From Nymphaea colorata (taxonomy: Eukaryota; Streptophyta; Magnoliopsida; Nymphaeales; Nymphaeaceae): a stretch of DNA of 64,000 nucleotides. This document shows positions 1 through 10,382 of the stretch, piece after piece (the stretch's first letter is position 1; each line of letters begins with the position of its first letter). The stretch spans positions 21,033,289 to 21,097,288 of the forward strand of contig NC_045146.1 in NCBI RefSeq assembly GCF_008831285.2, given 5' to 3'. The notes below the pieces were generated by a model. That model had not been told where the DNA came from. It worked only from the letters and a program-made list of their open reading frames with translations, and did not search any database. The translations under genes and the position numbers were made by a program.

Positions 1-831
1 GGCTTCATTGGTGGTGACTTGCTAAATTAAAAGGAAAAAAAGAAGATATTTTTTTTCATATTTTAATTTTAGCACACATAATTGTCAAACAACTTTAGTT
101 TATAGTGTAGTTTGCTTGAGCAAAATAGAGGAAAAGAAAGCTGAGCCATTAATGTTCATGTACTTACTTTTAGTCTAAAAATTTTGAGTGAAAAGAACGA
201 AGTTTTTGGGAAGAAATTAGAAATCCTTGTTCTCTTTTTTCATTTTTTATTTTTAAAGTCAAGATAAATTTTATTTTGCATTTTTTTTTTGGAAGTTGGG
301 GGTGAGTGGCTAGTTGGAGAATTAATAGATGCACTGTTATTATTCAGATTTTCTCAAGCAAGGGCTATTAAATTTGTTTTACATTTCCCTTGTTTGTACA
401 CTAGTCAAAAAGAGAAAACGAGTGTACATGTACATTGTATCGAGTGGTGTGTTGAGGACGAAAGATTTTCAGTCTAAACTTAGATTGGAGAAATCTGTCA
501 ATTCTATATATAAAAATGATTTTCAATCTATATATATATATACCGCCTCATTAACACAACCCAAACAAAAAAAAAATACATTGAATTGCATGTGTGAGAG
601 GGATTCTTCTCACAGCTGGAGGAATGCATGTTATTTATATAATAGAAAGAGAGACTGCGAGTGTGTGGGTGAGAGTTCGTGCCATGTGCTTGAATCTGCC
701 TGTGCCTGAGCTAGAACCGATAGAAGTCCTTGGAATGGGATGGACCGGTTCAATGGCAGACACTGGTGGTCCGTCAGCTTGATTCATGGGTTGTGTTGTA
801 GAAAGGTAGCTACTTTTTTGGAATGGTTCGG
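1..831. other. AT-rich sequence without a recognised gene
   Basis: This stretch holds short open frames on both strands but none resembles a known protein. It contains A/T homopolymer runs near 36-60 and 270-290 and a short TA run near 528-541. If the DUF620-like fragment at 832-1200 (minus strand) were a live gene, its later exons would have to lie here; I could not recognise any of them. Confidence 0.5.
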
Positions 832-1200
832 TCATGTATCATTCCGAACAGGTAGCGGGATCAACGGCGCACCAACAACATTGAGGAGAAGTGGGAGCTC
901 GGAGTTGCCGCCACCACCAACACCAGGTAGAGGTGCTGCCGGTCTAACCGCAGAGACTTGTGAACATTTCATCCACGTCTTGACGTTGCTCCATGAATTT
1001 GATTTCGTGGACCCGTCCATTGGGTTGAATATCTCCTCTGGAATGGGAACCTCAAGTACCGTGTCAAGTCCATCTTCTTTGTCGAGGTTCGGGAGTAGTT
1101 TCCTCATCGAAACGTCCCGCACCGTCACCGGCAACACCACCTCCTTCCTCTCCCCTCCGTTGTTCGCCTTCCAAGATGGAAAGGCAGGGGAAGAAGACAC
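832..1200 (-). pseudogene. DUF620 family protein, N-terminal exon only
   Basis: The 122-codon frame carries the N-terminal signature I associate with the plant DUF620 family: MRKLLPNLDKEDGLDTVLEV, then PIPEEIF, a Trp/Lys-rich WSNVKTWMK stretch, and LLLNVVGAPLIPLPV near the end. In family members this region precedes the large conserved DUF620 domain, whose biochemical role is unknown to me. Here the frame stops just after LPV, and no later exon is recognisable in the roughly 830 bases downstream on the minus strand. The piece therefore looks like a gene fragment, or a first exon whose partner exons lie off the window. The start Met at base 1200 precedes a short Ser/Pro leader. The opposite-strand frame at 740-1243 is its shadow. 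Confidence 0.55.
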
Positions 1201-1728
1201 TTCTTCATACCTATGCGGCTCCCCTTATTTTACGGTCCTATGAGATTGAATGGGTGGAGGAGAGTCGAATGGATCCATTCCATGGTTTTTGGGGGACATT
1301 TAAACGTGTCCACGTTTCCAAGTTGCAGGGAGACACCCGATTATAACAAAATATATAAATAATATTTATAAATGTATAAAATTATAATAAAATATTGCTA
1401 TTTATAAATATATCTCAATTTGTTTTTCCCTGTGATTTTGACTTGTACAGGGGCTTATGTTGCATATATTTTTTTGGTTTGGACTGCATATACGTTAATT
1501 TCGACTTTTGCTTATATGATAACAATGAAACAGATTTAGTCAGTTGAAAATTAATTCTCTTTTCAGTTAATGGTATGTGGTTGTCTGCACTTTCGAGTCA
1601 TCTTCCACATTGAGACGGCTTTCATGGAGCACTGAAACAAAGACTTCATTAAAATCAAAGCTTCCAAGCTCCTTTTTGTAACTGAAGCACTTAGTGGCGA
1701 AAAACTCACAAAATGGAACAAATTTAAT
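1201..1728. other. Non-coding, AT-rich
   Basis: No gene recognised. It contains an AT-rich patch (about 1340-1420) and unremarkable unique sequence. Confidence 0.4.
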
Positions 1729-1915
1729 TACTTTTGTCTTCTATTCTATGAGAGGGCATTGTTTTACCCTAGTATATATATGTACATATACATGTATATA
1801 TACAATATTACATATGCGTGCAAAAGTCCCAAGCCTCTAGTTAATTACTTTTTTCTTCTATTCTATGAGAGGGCATTGTTTTACCCTAGTATATATATGT
1901 ACATATATATGTATG
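1729..1915. repeat. Imperfect tandem duplication, period about 115 bp
   Basis: Two copies, beginning near 1729 and 1844, share a block that runs from attactttt through the ctattctatgagagggcatt stretch into a TA-rich tail with gtacata. The second copy runs directly into the palindrome at 1908-2045. This looks like local slippage or duplication and no gene is involved. Confidence 0.75.
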
Positions 1916-2045
1916 ATAATGTGTGTGCGCACACATATTGATATAGGAATTTATTTATATATATATGAATATATATATATATATTCATATATATATAAAT
2001 AAATTCCTATATCAATATGTGTGCGCACACACATTATCATACATA
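1908..2045. repeat. 138-bp perfect palindrome
   Basis: Bases 1908-1976 are the reverse complement of 1977-2045 with essentially no spacer. Each arm holds, from outside in, tatgtatgataatgtg, the self-complementary tgtgcgcaca, gatataggaatttattta and a TA-rich core at the centre. Single strands would fold into a long hairpin and double strands could form a cruciform. It may be a tiny palindromic element or an inverted duplication. Palindromes this perfect are unstable in cloning, so its presence argues for direct sequencing, but an assembly artefact cannot be excluded. Confidence 0.85.
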
Positions 2046-2162
2046 GGCAGAACCTGTCAGTTGAAATGCCGGTCGTGTAAACTGAGTATATGAACGTTGT
2101 GCTCGTGTTCCTCCACATTTAATTTAATGAAGTCCTTAAGGGCTATTACTTGAGCTGCACTC

Positions 2163-2168
2163 TATAAA
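2163..2168 (+). promoter_or_regulatory. TATA box of the LTP-like gene
   Basis: TATAAA lies 95 bases before the start codon at 2258. It is correctly spaced for a transcript start near 2195 and a leader of about 60 bases that includes a short GA run. Confidence 0.5.
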
Positions 2169-2257
2169 GAGACGGATCCCTTGCTCTCATGCACAGGGCC
2201 AACGGCACGGTGTAGCAAGGGAAGGGAACGGGGCGAGGCAGAGAGAGAGAGAGCGGC

Positions 2258-2563
2258 ATGGAGTCCTCTCTGTTCTACAGAGTGGGCATGGTAGTGTTGG
2301 GCCTGTTGCTGGCCGGGCTGGTGCTGGAGAATTTGCCAGGCTTTAGTGACCAAGACCTGGCAACTCTGGGTGCCCGGTGCACACCGTTTGTGGTCAGGGA
2401 GCTGCCGCCGGTGCCTCCTTCCGAGGACTGCAGCAATGCGGTCAGGGGCGCCGACCTCGTCCATGTCTGCGGCCGCATCACCCCTGAAATTGAAAGAATG
2501 ATCAGCATGCAAAAGGTGGTCGACGTCGCCAATAGGTGCGGCAAGCCCCAGATGCGGCTGTAA
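2258..2563 (+). CDS. Small secreted protein related to 8-cysteine LTP / prolamin-fold family, cysteines partly lost
   Basis: The product has 101 residues. Residues 1-28 form a hydrophobic signal peptide (VGMVVLGLLLAGLVLENL core). The rest follows the plant lipid-transfer / bifunctional-inhibitor pattern: LATLGARC, PPVPPSEDC, AVRGADL, VCGRITPEIE, MISMQKVV and VANRCGKP. The family normally has eight cysteines (C, C, CC, CxC, C, C). Only four are present here: the second, third, sixth and seventh. The CC pair reads CS, CxC reads HVC, and the first and last are absent. By family knowledge the C2-C3 disulfide could still form while the others cannot. A TATA box sits 95 bases upstream and an AATAAA lies a few bases after the stop. 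It may be a live but divergent gene or a decaying one. Ligand and function are unknown. The single long frame and signal peptide favour a gene. Confidence 0.6.
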   Translation: MESSLFYRVGMVVLGLLLAGLVLENLPGFSDQDLATLGARCTPFVVRELPPVPPSEDCSNAVRGADLVHVCGRITPEIERMISMQKVVDVANRCGKPQMRL

Positions 2564-2679
2564 GAATAAACCATTCTCTTCACCTATTTATGATGCACTA
2601 GTTTCAAAATTGTTGCCAAAAATTTTCTAAGTTTAAAATGAGAGAACATCTTTTATGAATAGAATGCAAATATATATTA

Positions 2680-2704
2680 ATGGTTTATATGCCTTACATT
2701 TTTT
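2680..2704. repeat. 25-bp direct repeat, copy 1, beside the fold-back
   Basis: The motif atggtttatatgccttac followed by six or more T occurs here, just outside the left arm of the fold-back. It occurs again at about 2912-2936, just inside that arm, so the two copies bracket the left arm as direct repeats. Confidence 0.7.
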
Positions 2705-3297
2705 AGCTACCTCTTTAGTTTAGGTTCCTGTAAACTACTTGAATTCCTATGTGGTTCAAACACCTGATCTGATTACATCTGAACCATGGCATTCCTAATT
2801 TTAACAGGGACACCATGCTGGGTTTATTCATTTTTTTTCAAAAAACAATGGCAACAAATCGAACATAGCTACACACATAAAAGATAAAACAGCAAGAAAT
2901 TGCTTTATTTATGGTTTATATGCCTTACATTTTTTCTATGTGGCGGAAGAACGAGCAGATGAAGCACTGTTTTCCTTATAGAAGCACTGTTTTCCTTATA
3001 GAGTTACACATATAGTTATGAGTTATGAACCACGTCTTGTATCAGCTATGTACTTCAGAAAGAAGAAACATTAAAAGTATGCACTAGTAATAAATAAAAC
3101 AATTTCTTGCTGTTTTATCTTTTATGTGTGTAGCTATGTTCGATTTGTTGCCATTGTTTTTTGAAAAAAATGAATAAACCCAGCATGGTGTCCCTGTTAA
3201 AATTAGGAATGCCATGGTTCAGATGTAATCAGATCAGGTGTTTGAACCACATAGGAATTCAAGTAGTTTACAGGAACCTAAACTAAAGAGGTAGCTA
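2704..3297. repeat. Fold-back: 208-bp inverted repeat with 177-bp loop
   Basis: Bases 2704-2912 are the reverse complement of 3090-3297, matching almost perfectly with only about one single-base indel in a T/A run and one or two mismatches. The loop (2913-3089) starts with a second copy of the 25-bp motif found just outside the left arm and holds a tandem pair of gaagcactgttttccttata (2959-2998). The right arm ends 140 bases before the CHLD-like start codon and so replaces any original promoter there. A read-through transcript would be a long near-perfect hairpin of the type that feeds Dicer-like enzymes. No coding capacity is seen. It could be a foldback transposon, a young inverted duplication or an assembly fold. 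Confidence 0.85.
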
Positions 3298-3436
3298 CAA
3301 CGCGCCACCCAATCTCATCGATGACGTGTGTCTGCTCGCGCGCATGAATATGGAGAATGCTGACGGCAAGCGCGTGTCCTGGAAGGGATAAGAAAAAGAA
3401 GAGGAAGCGAACCCGCTTCTCTCTGACAGCAGGAGC

Positions 3437-4846
3437 ATGGCTTCCGCTCCGTCCGCCCTCTCCCTCAGTAGCTTCCTTCAGCACCACCGCCACCACCAGA
3501 GTCCTTCGTCCTCGTCCACCTCCGCTTTCCTCCGCGGCACCAATGCCCTCATCCTCCCTCCGTCCAGGCCTCTCAGATGGGGTGCTCGGTCGTCCCGCAT
3601 TCGCGCCGTCTCCGCCGAGTCCACTGTCAAAGCGTCTCCCAATGGAGCGGCCTTGCCACCAAACGAAGGCCTCGATCCCACTCTTTTATGGCCGACAATT
3701 CTTTCCTCTCGCCGCCGTCGTCGGCCAGGTGCTCGACTCTTTCCTTACTCTTCTTTCCCTGCCTCCTCTGGTGTCGAGTTTCTCTATATGTGAACTGATG
3801 GATGTTTTCCTTCCGTCAATGATCGCCGGCAGGATGCGATAAAGACCGCTTTGCTGCTTGGTGCTATCGATGGCGAAATTGGCGGAATTGCAATCTCCGG
3901 GAAGCGAGGGACGGCAAAGACAGTGATGGCCAGAGGGTTGCACGCCATACTCCCGCCCATCGAGGTGGTCAAAAAAAATTGAAAAGAAAAAAAAAAAAAA
4001 ACCTGTGTGGTTGATCAACCTACGGAGTTAGCTTTTCTTCTTTTTTGTCATAATATTTGCATTCTCTAGGTGGGAAGATGGTTTAGCCAGCAGACTACAG
4101 TATGATGCTGATGGCAACATTAAAACTCAAGTAGTTAGATCTCCTTTCATTCAGGTAGCAGCTGAACAGAAACGTTTTTTTTTCCTTCCTATTTTTCTGA
4201 ATACCTGACTGAAAGTATGTTTTCCTAGATCCCGCTGGGTGTAACAGAAGACAGACTTATTGGTTCTGTTGATGTTGAAGAATCTGTTAAGACAGGAACG
4301 ACTGTTTTCCAGCCAGGACTACTCGCTGAAGCTCACAGAGGTGTCCTATATGTTGATGAGATAAATCTATTGGATGAAGGGATTAGCAATTTGCTGTTGA
4401 ATGTGTTGACAGAAGAAGTTAATATTGTGGAACGTGAAGGTATAAGTTTCCGCCATCCATGCAAACCACTTCTAATTGCTACCTACAACCCAGAGGAAGG
4501 TGCTGTACGAGAACATTTACTGGACAGAATTGCAATCAATTTAAGGTTTGGAGTCATTTCCTCAAAAGTTGTCAGTCAATCTCTTAATAGTCCTATCTTG
4601 CATTATTTGTTTATCATTCACTCATTGAAGTGCCATGTTGGCTGCTCAAATTAACAAAAAATTTCTTCATATGCTTGCCAAAAACACTAGAAAATCTAAA
4701 ATTTCCCTTTTTACTTTTTCAGTGCAGATCTTCCAATGAGTTTTGATGATCGTATTGCAGCTGTCGATGTAGCAACCAAATTTCAGGAGTCCAGTGAGGG
4801 TGTCTTCCAAATGGTTCAGGAAGAAACAGAGTTTATCTGGAGATAA
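3437..4846 (+). pseudogene. Magnesium chelatase subunit D, 5' half only
   Basis: ChlD is the AAA+ / von Willebrand-type subunit of Mg-chelatase, which inserts Mg2+ into protoporphyrin IX in chloroplasts. Five exon-like blocks are recognisable: 3437-3728 (Ser/Pro-rich transit peptide, then YGRQFFPLAAVVGQ), 3833 to about 3970 ([20 protein letters not shown], Walker [21 protein letters not shown]), 4070-4154 ([15 protein letters not shown] ... RSPFIQ), 4229-4545 ([20 protein letters not shown], Walker [31 protein letters not shown]) and 4723-4846 ([16 protein letters not shown]). GT-AG borders fit around most introns. It is broken: the transit peptide and the YGRQFF block lie in different frames; the short piece that normally links EVV to WED (VGSI...PEE) is absent, with an A-rich tract in its place; and the last block runs to a stop at ETEFIWR. 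The C-terminal half with the integrin-I domain is missing. It is a partial copy; the working gene must lie elsewhere. Confidence 0.85.
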
Positions 4847-7800
4847 TTATTCTTTTCCTTTACTTGAGTAGTTGATAAATGATAATGGAAATATAGTTCT
4901 TTCCAAAGATAGATTACACGAAAGAATGGTCTGTCCATTTCCTAATTGTTTTAGGGAGAATAAGTGACAAGAAAAGGCATTTTCTGAGCAGTCATTTATC
5001 ATATATGTGAATTTCATGGTGAAAATATTTTAATATTTGTATGGTTGTCCCTTGTTGAATGATAGACTGCTGTGATGACATATATTTGAAAAGGCCTTTG
5101 AAACCTATGCTTCTGCTACCGTAACCAAATAGATGTCCAACTAACTTGATATCGGCAGACCTGTGATCATGGTGGTTTTAAATCTTAAACTTGTTTTGAC
5201 CATGCAAAATTTGTAAGTGTACTGGTCACTGACCCAAACCCAAGGTTTATGCATATCTATATATGTTTTATACTGGACACATTTCTGAAACCTGTTTTAG
5301 TATCTGAGCCAATGAATTCTGTAAAATTTATGGCTGAACTGACTTGGACTATCTGAACATTCTGTATGCAAATGAGTTAATATTTGAACTTCCTTGAAAC
5401 AAACCCATTTAATCCCAATATAGAATACTTTTAGAGCTGATGTCATCTGAATCTCAAATCAGTTACAACTTACAACAGCTAAACTGTCACAACAGAATTA
5501 TGAAAAAATGTGCCAGATTTTGGCATGTTTTTGCTTTAAGTTTGTGATTCTGATAAGTTGTTATAAGCATAGTGTTTGTTGACATAACCTTAGCAAAAGA
5601 ACATAAACCATGTCCAGAAAAGACCCATAAGAATACTGACTTTTTTATGTTCACTTTTTCTGTTCTTGAATGTGTCAAATTATCAATTGCCATCTCAGTT
5701 GTTGAATGTGATTTTGAACCTATATAGGTCTGAAATTTTCAGTTACGCTTGACCAGCCTGAATGAGACCACAAGAGCCCTTCCTAGACATTGAAATCACT
5801 TTCACCTCCTTTCCCTTCACCCTTCCTCTTTCCCCACTTTTCCTTTTTTTTTTTTTTTGAGTTCATTCCCTCTCTCGCTTTATAATATGTATATTACAGG
5901 AAAACAATTTTGTTGCTGGTTTTGCTGTGCATCCTCACATCCCCACTACCCTAAGAACGATTAGCATTAATTCCTTAAATGACACAGAAACAAAGAAAAA
6001 ATAATAGACACAAAAACTAATCTCAACTGACTGACCAAGGCATATACAGGGACCTGAACTGAATGGAAAGAACGCCGGATGCACTGAGTCATTTGAAACT
6101 TCTATTAAGAAGCTCTCTGGTTTGAATTCAGCTACATCATCACCCCAAATCAGTTATACCATCCGATCAGACAGCAGCACCTTCACAAATCCGGCACAGA
6201 AAATGAAAAAAGAAACTTGGCTAACCTAGACGTGGAAAACAGAAAATAAAAGGCAGCGAGAAAAGCTTTTTCCAGTTGAAACCACTTTTACATTACAATG
6301 AGTTAGAATATGGAGGGGAATAGGAATATGCAAAACGCCAAAAATCAACCACCACTGGTGATACATAATCTAATTATCTAAACCAATAAACAGGCGGCAC
6401 TAGGAAACAGTTTTGGAAAAAAAGAAATAGACACAAAACAGAGAAAGAAAGCTCAAAAATCATAATTACCATGTATGTTTGCCATGTTTTTTTGTCTCAT
6501 AACTAAATGTTGAACCATCCAACGTCAACGAAGCTCTAGGTCCAAAAATCAGAACAACATTAGTCAGGACTGCCCCTGGTACACGCAAACTGTTCCCTAT
6601 TTCCTTGATTACATGTAAACATGTTCTCGGTAACTTGAATGAAGCCAATTGAGCAGCATTCCGTCGTTTGCAGACGGATGTAGTCAACGCAGGCTTGATG
6701 GACACCATCACTGCAAATATGTGGCGAATGATCAATAGATAGCAGAATGAATTATCAGCTCAGCATAACTGTTAGGTACTATTCATAATGAAATGATAAC
6801 AGTTATCATTCTCAATGATCAATCTAAGCACTAAAATAAAATACAACAAAAACTCAATTCAGCTGCTATAGCTGGATACTAAATTGCGGCCTTGCAACAA
6901 GAAATTTTTATAGAAAATATTGGTCCTAACTCCAGGCCTCACGTTAGGCCCCAGGTCCTTTTGTACAGGTACGATATAGGCCTATGACCAAAAAAGAAAA
7001 AATGGTGTTTTCCCTACCAAGGTAAGTCATTATTTTTTCTTTTTTGTTGCTTAAACCATAATTAGAGACTCAAGAAAATGAGTCCGTCAAAATACTTACA
7101 TGTGACTTCATCTACATTGAATTTATTTCCTATTAAGGATTACTATGCTATTCAGCTGAAAGAAAACCAGAGTGTCCTCGATCTGGGACTTACAACTCTG
7201 AAGTCAAGCAGGCCAAGAGTTCAATTTTCAAGTGTACCCAAATGTAGTTCTTGGCATAAATGACAGAGATCTGCCTAACCACAGGTTGCCTAATAAAAAG
7301 ACGATCAATTAAAACAAAATTTCACACCAAGCATGAATTTGGACCATCGAAACAACAGATGAGCCTTGAAATTTCAATAGCAATTATGGTCAATATGAGT
7401 ATCAACTCCCTGTATGTCGGTGATGAAATTCAGCAACAACCCAACACGCAATAAGGCACAATCCACAAAAAAGTCCACTAACTTTCTAAATAAAGAAAAC
7501 AGACAATATGAGTAACTCGCAACCACAAACAGTCTCCACAAACTTCCCAAAACAAAGTTTTTGTTATCGATTTTCCACCAATATTTCCATAAAAAAGCAG
7601 GAAAAAACTACAATATACTTTATTCACATATCATACTGGAAACAAATTCAGAACACAGACAGAGAGAGACAGAGACATATGCAGTAAACAAATTCACATA
7701 TCCAAAATTTTCCTTTAGGACAAATAGCAATGGTAAATGGAATGCAAGAGAATGCGCTGTCATAACACTGGACTCATAATTTAGGATATAGACTTTCAAA

Positions 7801-8556
7801 AAGAATGAAATCCTAGAATTATTTCATCGCATCCATGTCCTGCATTTAGACACGAACCATTACTAAACAATAAATTTTGTTGTAACATGTAAGGCATCTG
7901 AATTGGTATGAGTTGAAGGGTCACAAATAAAAGGACTATTCATACTGCAATCCTCCTCCAATGATTTGCTCGGCGGTTTGCTGGATGTTCACGCGTCCTC
8001 GTCTTCATAAGGTGCAAAAACAGGTCAAGGCGGAAATTACACAGGTAAAGTAATCAGAAGAAACAACGATGAGAAAGAGCAGGGCACTATCTTCTGCTGT
8101 TCTTTCTTTCTTTCATTCTTCCAAAGAAGCTAATTAATGCAGAATTTAGTGCACGCCATGAGAGGCCAGACTATACACCGTTTTTATTTTTCCTTTTTGG
8201 GTGTGAATGTCGTTTATGGGGCATTTTGATACATAAGAAAAGGGGATCAGGCCCACTCAGCCCTCGTTCCCTGCCCTTGCATATGAATTATGAACTTTTC
8301 TTCATCAATTTGCTTACCGACGGTATTTTGATGAACTAAAAATTGATGCCGAGACATGCACAGACATTCAAGGGGCCGGCTAGCTGAGAAGGCTGGGGAT
8401 GAATTTTTGATAAATCTTACATGTGTTGGCGCAGGCACTAGTACAGTTCTGCAACAATATCTGAAGAGTGGCTTGCAAGAAAAAAAAGAGTTTACTGTGC
8501 ACCCCGGCGAAGACATGTAGAATAGAGACAAAAGAAATAAAAAGGAAGAAAAAAAA
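4847..8556. other. Long stretch without a recognised gene
   Basis: No later CHLD exons (C-terminal integrin-I half) could be found here. Short frames occur, the longest being 89 codons on the minus strand at 6466-6735 (contains SLRVPGAVLTNVVLIFGP), but I recognise none of them. A pyrimidine-rich tract lies at 5805-5880. The DNA is otherwise AT-rich and unremarkable. Confidence 0.5.
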
Positions 8557-9063
8557 TTACCGTGCAGATTCGGAACTAGCAACATTACTAGGGGAATAGG
8601 CAACAGATCGAGAGGAAGCTTGCAAGGAGGAGGAGAAGGAAAAATCGATGACCTCGGCATCGCCAGCAAGAGGAAAGGCGCAGATAAAAAAACTAGGGAC
8701 GCACAGCTTCTCCTCCTCGGTAGGCTTTGACGAGGCATTTTCGAGGGCGACCGATGGCGACCAGGAAGAAGACGTCTCTAGAAACGACGATCGATTGCAG
8801 GATTTCCAGAGTTGGAGCGTTGAGCCTGAAAATGACACCCGTGGATCAACGGCCACCAGAAGAAGGGCAAGGGATGCCGCGATGGCCCCCTTCTCTCTTT
8901 CTCGCTGGTGTTGGACCGACGCCCGAAACAGACGACCGACGGGTGAATGGAGAGACCGGCGGCAGGTGGCGATTGGAGCAACGGCCATGGGGTTTGGACA
9001 ACGAGGGGCGCGGGAAGAAATTCTAGACGATTTGAGAAAGGAACATGAATCATTTATAAACAA
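8557..9063 (-). CDS. Possible first exon of an unrecognised minus-strand gene
   Basis: A GC-richer island stands out from AT-rich surroundings. On the minus strand a 168-codon frame is open. An internal Met at base 8988 starts MAVAPIATCRRSLHSPVGRL, an Arg/Ser-rich, acid-poor leader resembling a plastid or mitochondrial transit peptide, followed by the hydrophobic AIAASLALLLVAV. The block ends ...SSESAR exactly at a good donor (CG|GTAATT at 8560). A second exon is not obvious; a short VFAPYEDEDA frame ending in TGA near 7996 is a weak candidate. The plus strand is also open over 8648-9100 (150 codons), so strand choice is uncertain. No family recognised. Confidence 0.25.
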   Translation of the reverse strand: MFINDSCSFLKSSRISSRAPRCPNPMAVAPIATCRRSLHSPVGRLFRASVQHQREREKGAIAASLALLLVAVDPRVSFSGSTLQLWKSCNRSSFLETSSSWSPSVALENASSKPTEEEKLCVPSFFICAFPLAGDAEVIDFSFSSSLQASSRSVAYSPSNVASSESAR

Positions 9064-9738
9064 ATTGAAATCGAGTTCAAATGTATGGTTGAAATGTTAA
9101 ACGATGCGAGCTCGAGTTTATAAACCCTGGGTGATTGTTTTATCTTTTCTTCTATGTTATTCTTTCATCTCCCTCTCTCATAAACATAACTTAAAAAAAA
9201 AAAAAAAAGGAAAGGAAAGGAAAAGTTAATATTTACAATAATACTCCTAACAGTCAAAATGTTTAAAAAATTAAGAACGTGAAAAAAGGGGTATTGTGGG
9301 CAGTCAACACTTTTGCTTCTCCCTTCCTTTCTTTTCTTTCTTAATCCGTCCGGTTTGAGAGGGATTTCATTTACACTACACAATTCTTTCCTTTCCCTCT
9401 CTTCCATTTCCCTCCCCTCCCAACCAAACACACTTTACCCATTTCCCTCTCTTTCCCTCCTTTTTAGTTAGCCAACCAAACAAAGGAGGGATTGCTCAAT
9501 CCCTCCCTTTCCTTCCCTTTCCCTTCAACCAAACAGGCGAGTAGAATGAAATTAGAGTGGGGGAATTGGGGTTTTAATTTCATCAACAATCTATATCGAT
9601 AACGGAAGACACTGGAATAAACTATACAAGTTATTATAATCACCGGTATGTATTTGCGGCCACCGAAGACGCAAATCATTCCCGGTAATGGCACTTCGTG
9701 GGAAGGTTTCTTTTTATGGTAAGAGCCAGGTTTGTTTT
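9064..9738. other. Non-coding; pyrimidine-rich tract
   Basis: No gene recognised. Bases 9310-9530 are strongly C/T-rich on this strand, with repeated ccctctcttccctt-like words and three copies of aaccaaaca. Confidence 0.5.
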
Positions 9739-9959
9739 AGAATAACATAGTTTGATTTCTTCACTCCTTTTTTTTTTGTTATTTCTGCCATGTGTGCTTG
9801 AGTGTTGGTTGCAACAAGCATAATAGAGGAGAAATATTTATGTTCTGACATAGTTAGTAATTAGTGTACATAAGAGTCACTTGTATTTTATTAAAGACTC
9901 ATTTCTCTATCTTTTCTTGCATTTGCATTGGTGGGGAGTGGGCAATGGAGAGAAAGGTA

Positions 9960-10382
9960 TGCCTTAGAAAAGTTAGAGATATGGTTGTCGATCCAACGTC
10001 CTTACCAATCTTACAAGGTAAATCAAATTTTGAATTTCAAGCCAAATATAGAAGAAATGCAATTGATGCTGAAAAGAGGAAAACAACAAATGCTCCAACA
10101 CATGAAGATGCCAAAATCTATTCCAAAGAAAAAGAAATTCAAATTGTAATCAAGATCTAAGATTTTTGGATCTTGACAGACCAGCCTAAAATTTTTATTT
10201 AGTATTCTTTCCTCTCTCAAAATTTAGTGGTTGTAAGAAAGTATTCCTTTTTTTAGAATTGTAGAGAAGGAAAGGCTTCGTGGACGTAGGTCGAGTTTGA
10301 CCGAACCACGTAATTTCTTATGTGCTCTCTCTCTCTCTCTCTCTCTCCCTCTTTGTCTCTCTCTCTCTTTCTAATTTTTACA
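9960..10382 (+). repeat. 5' LTR of the old copia element
   Basis: It pairs with 14458-14891. Shared landmarks are gatccaacgtccttaccaat, ttggatcttgacagaccagc, cttcgtggacgtaggtcgag and a terminal CT microsatellite (10326-10375). The exact left end is uncertain. Confidence 0.8.

Noticed and set aside
740-1243. 167-codon plus-strand frame
   Set aside because: It overlaps the DUF620-like minus-strand frame and has no recognisable domain, with Pro/Ser/Gly-rich shadow composition.
2162-2583. Minus-strand frames of 102 and 116 codons
   Set aside because: They are shadows of the LTP-like gene, whose plus strand has the TATA box, signal peptide and family motifs.
4847-7800. Search for the C-terminal half of CHLD
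   Set aside because: No block resembling the Pro/acidic linker or the integrin-I domain was found in any frame.
10321-10375. CT microsatellites in the LTRs considered as a telomere-like or regulatory array
   Set aside because: They are simple CT repeats within copia LTRs and lack the plant telomere unit.
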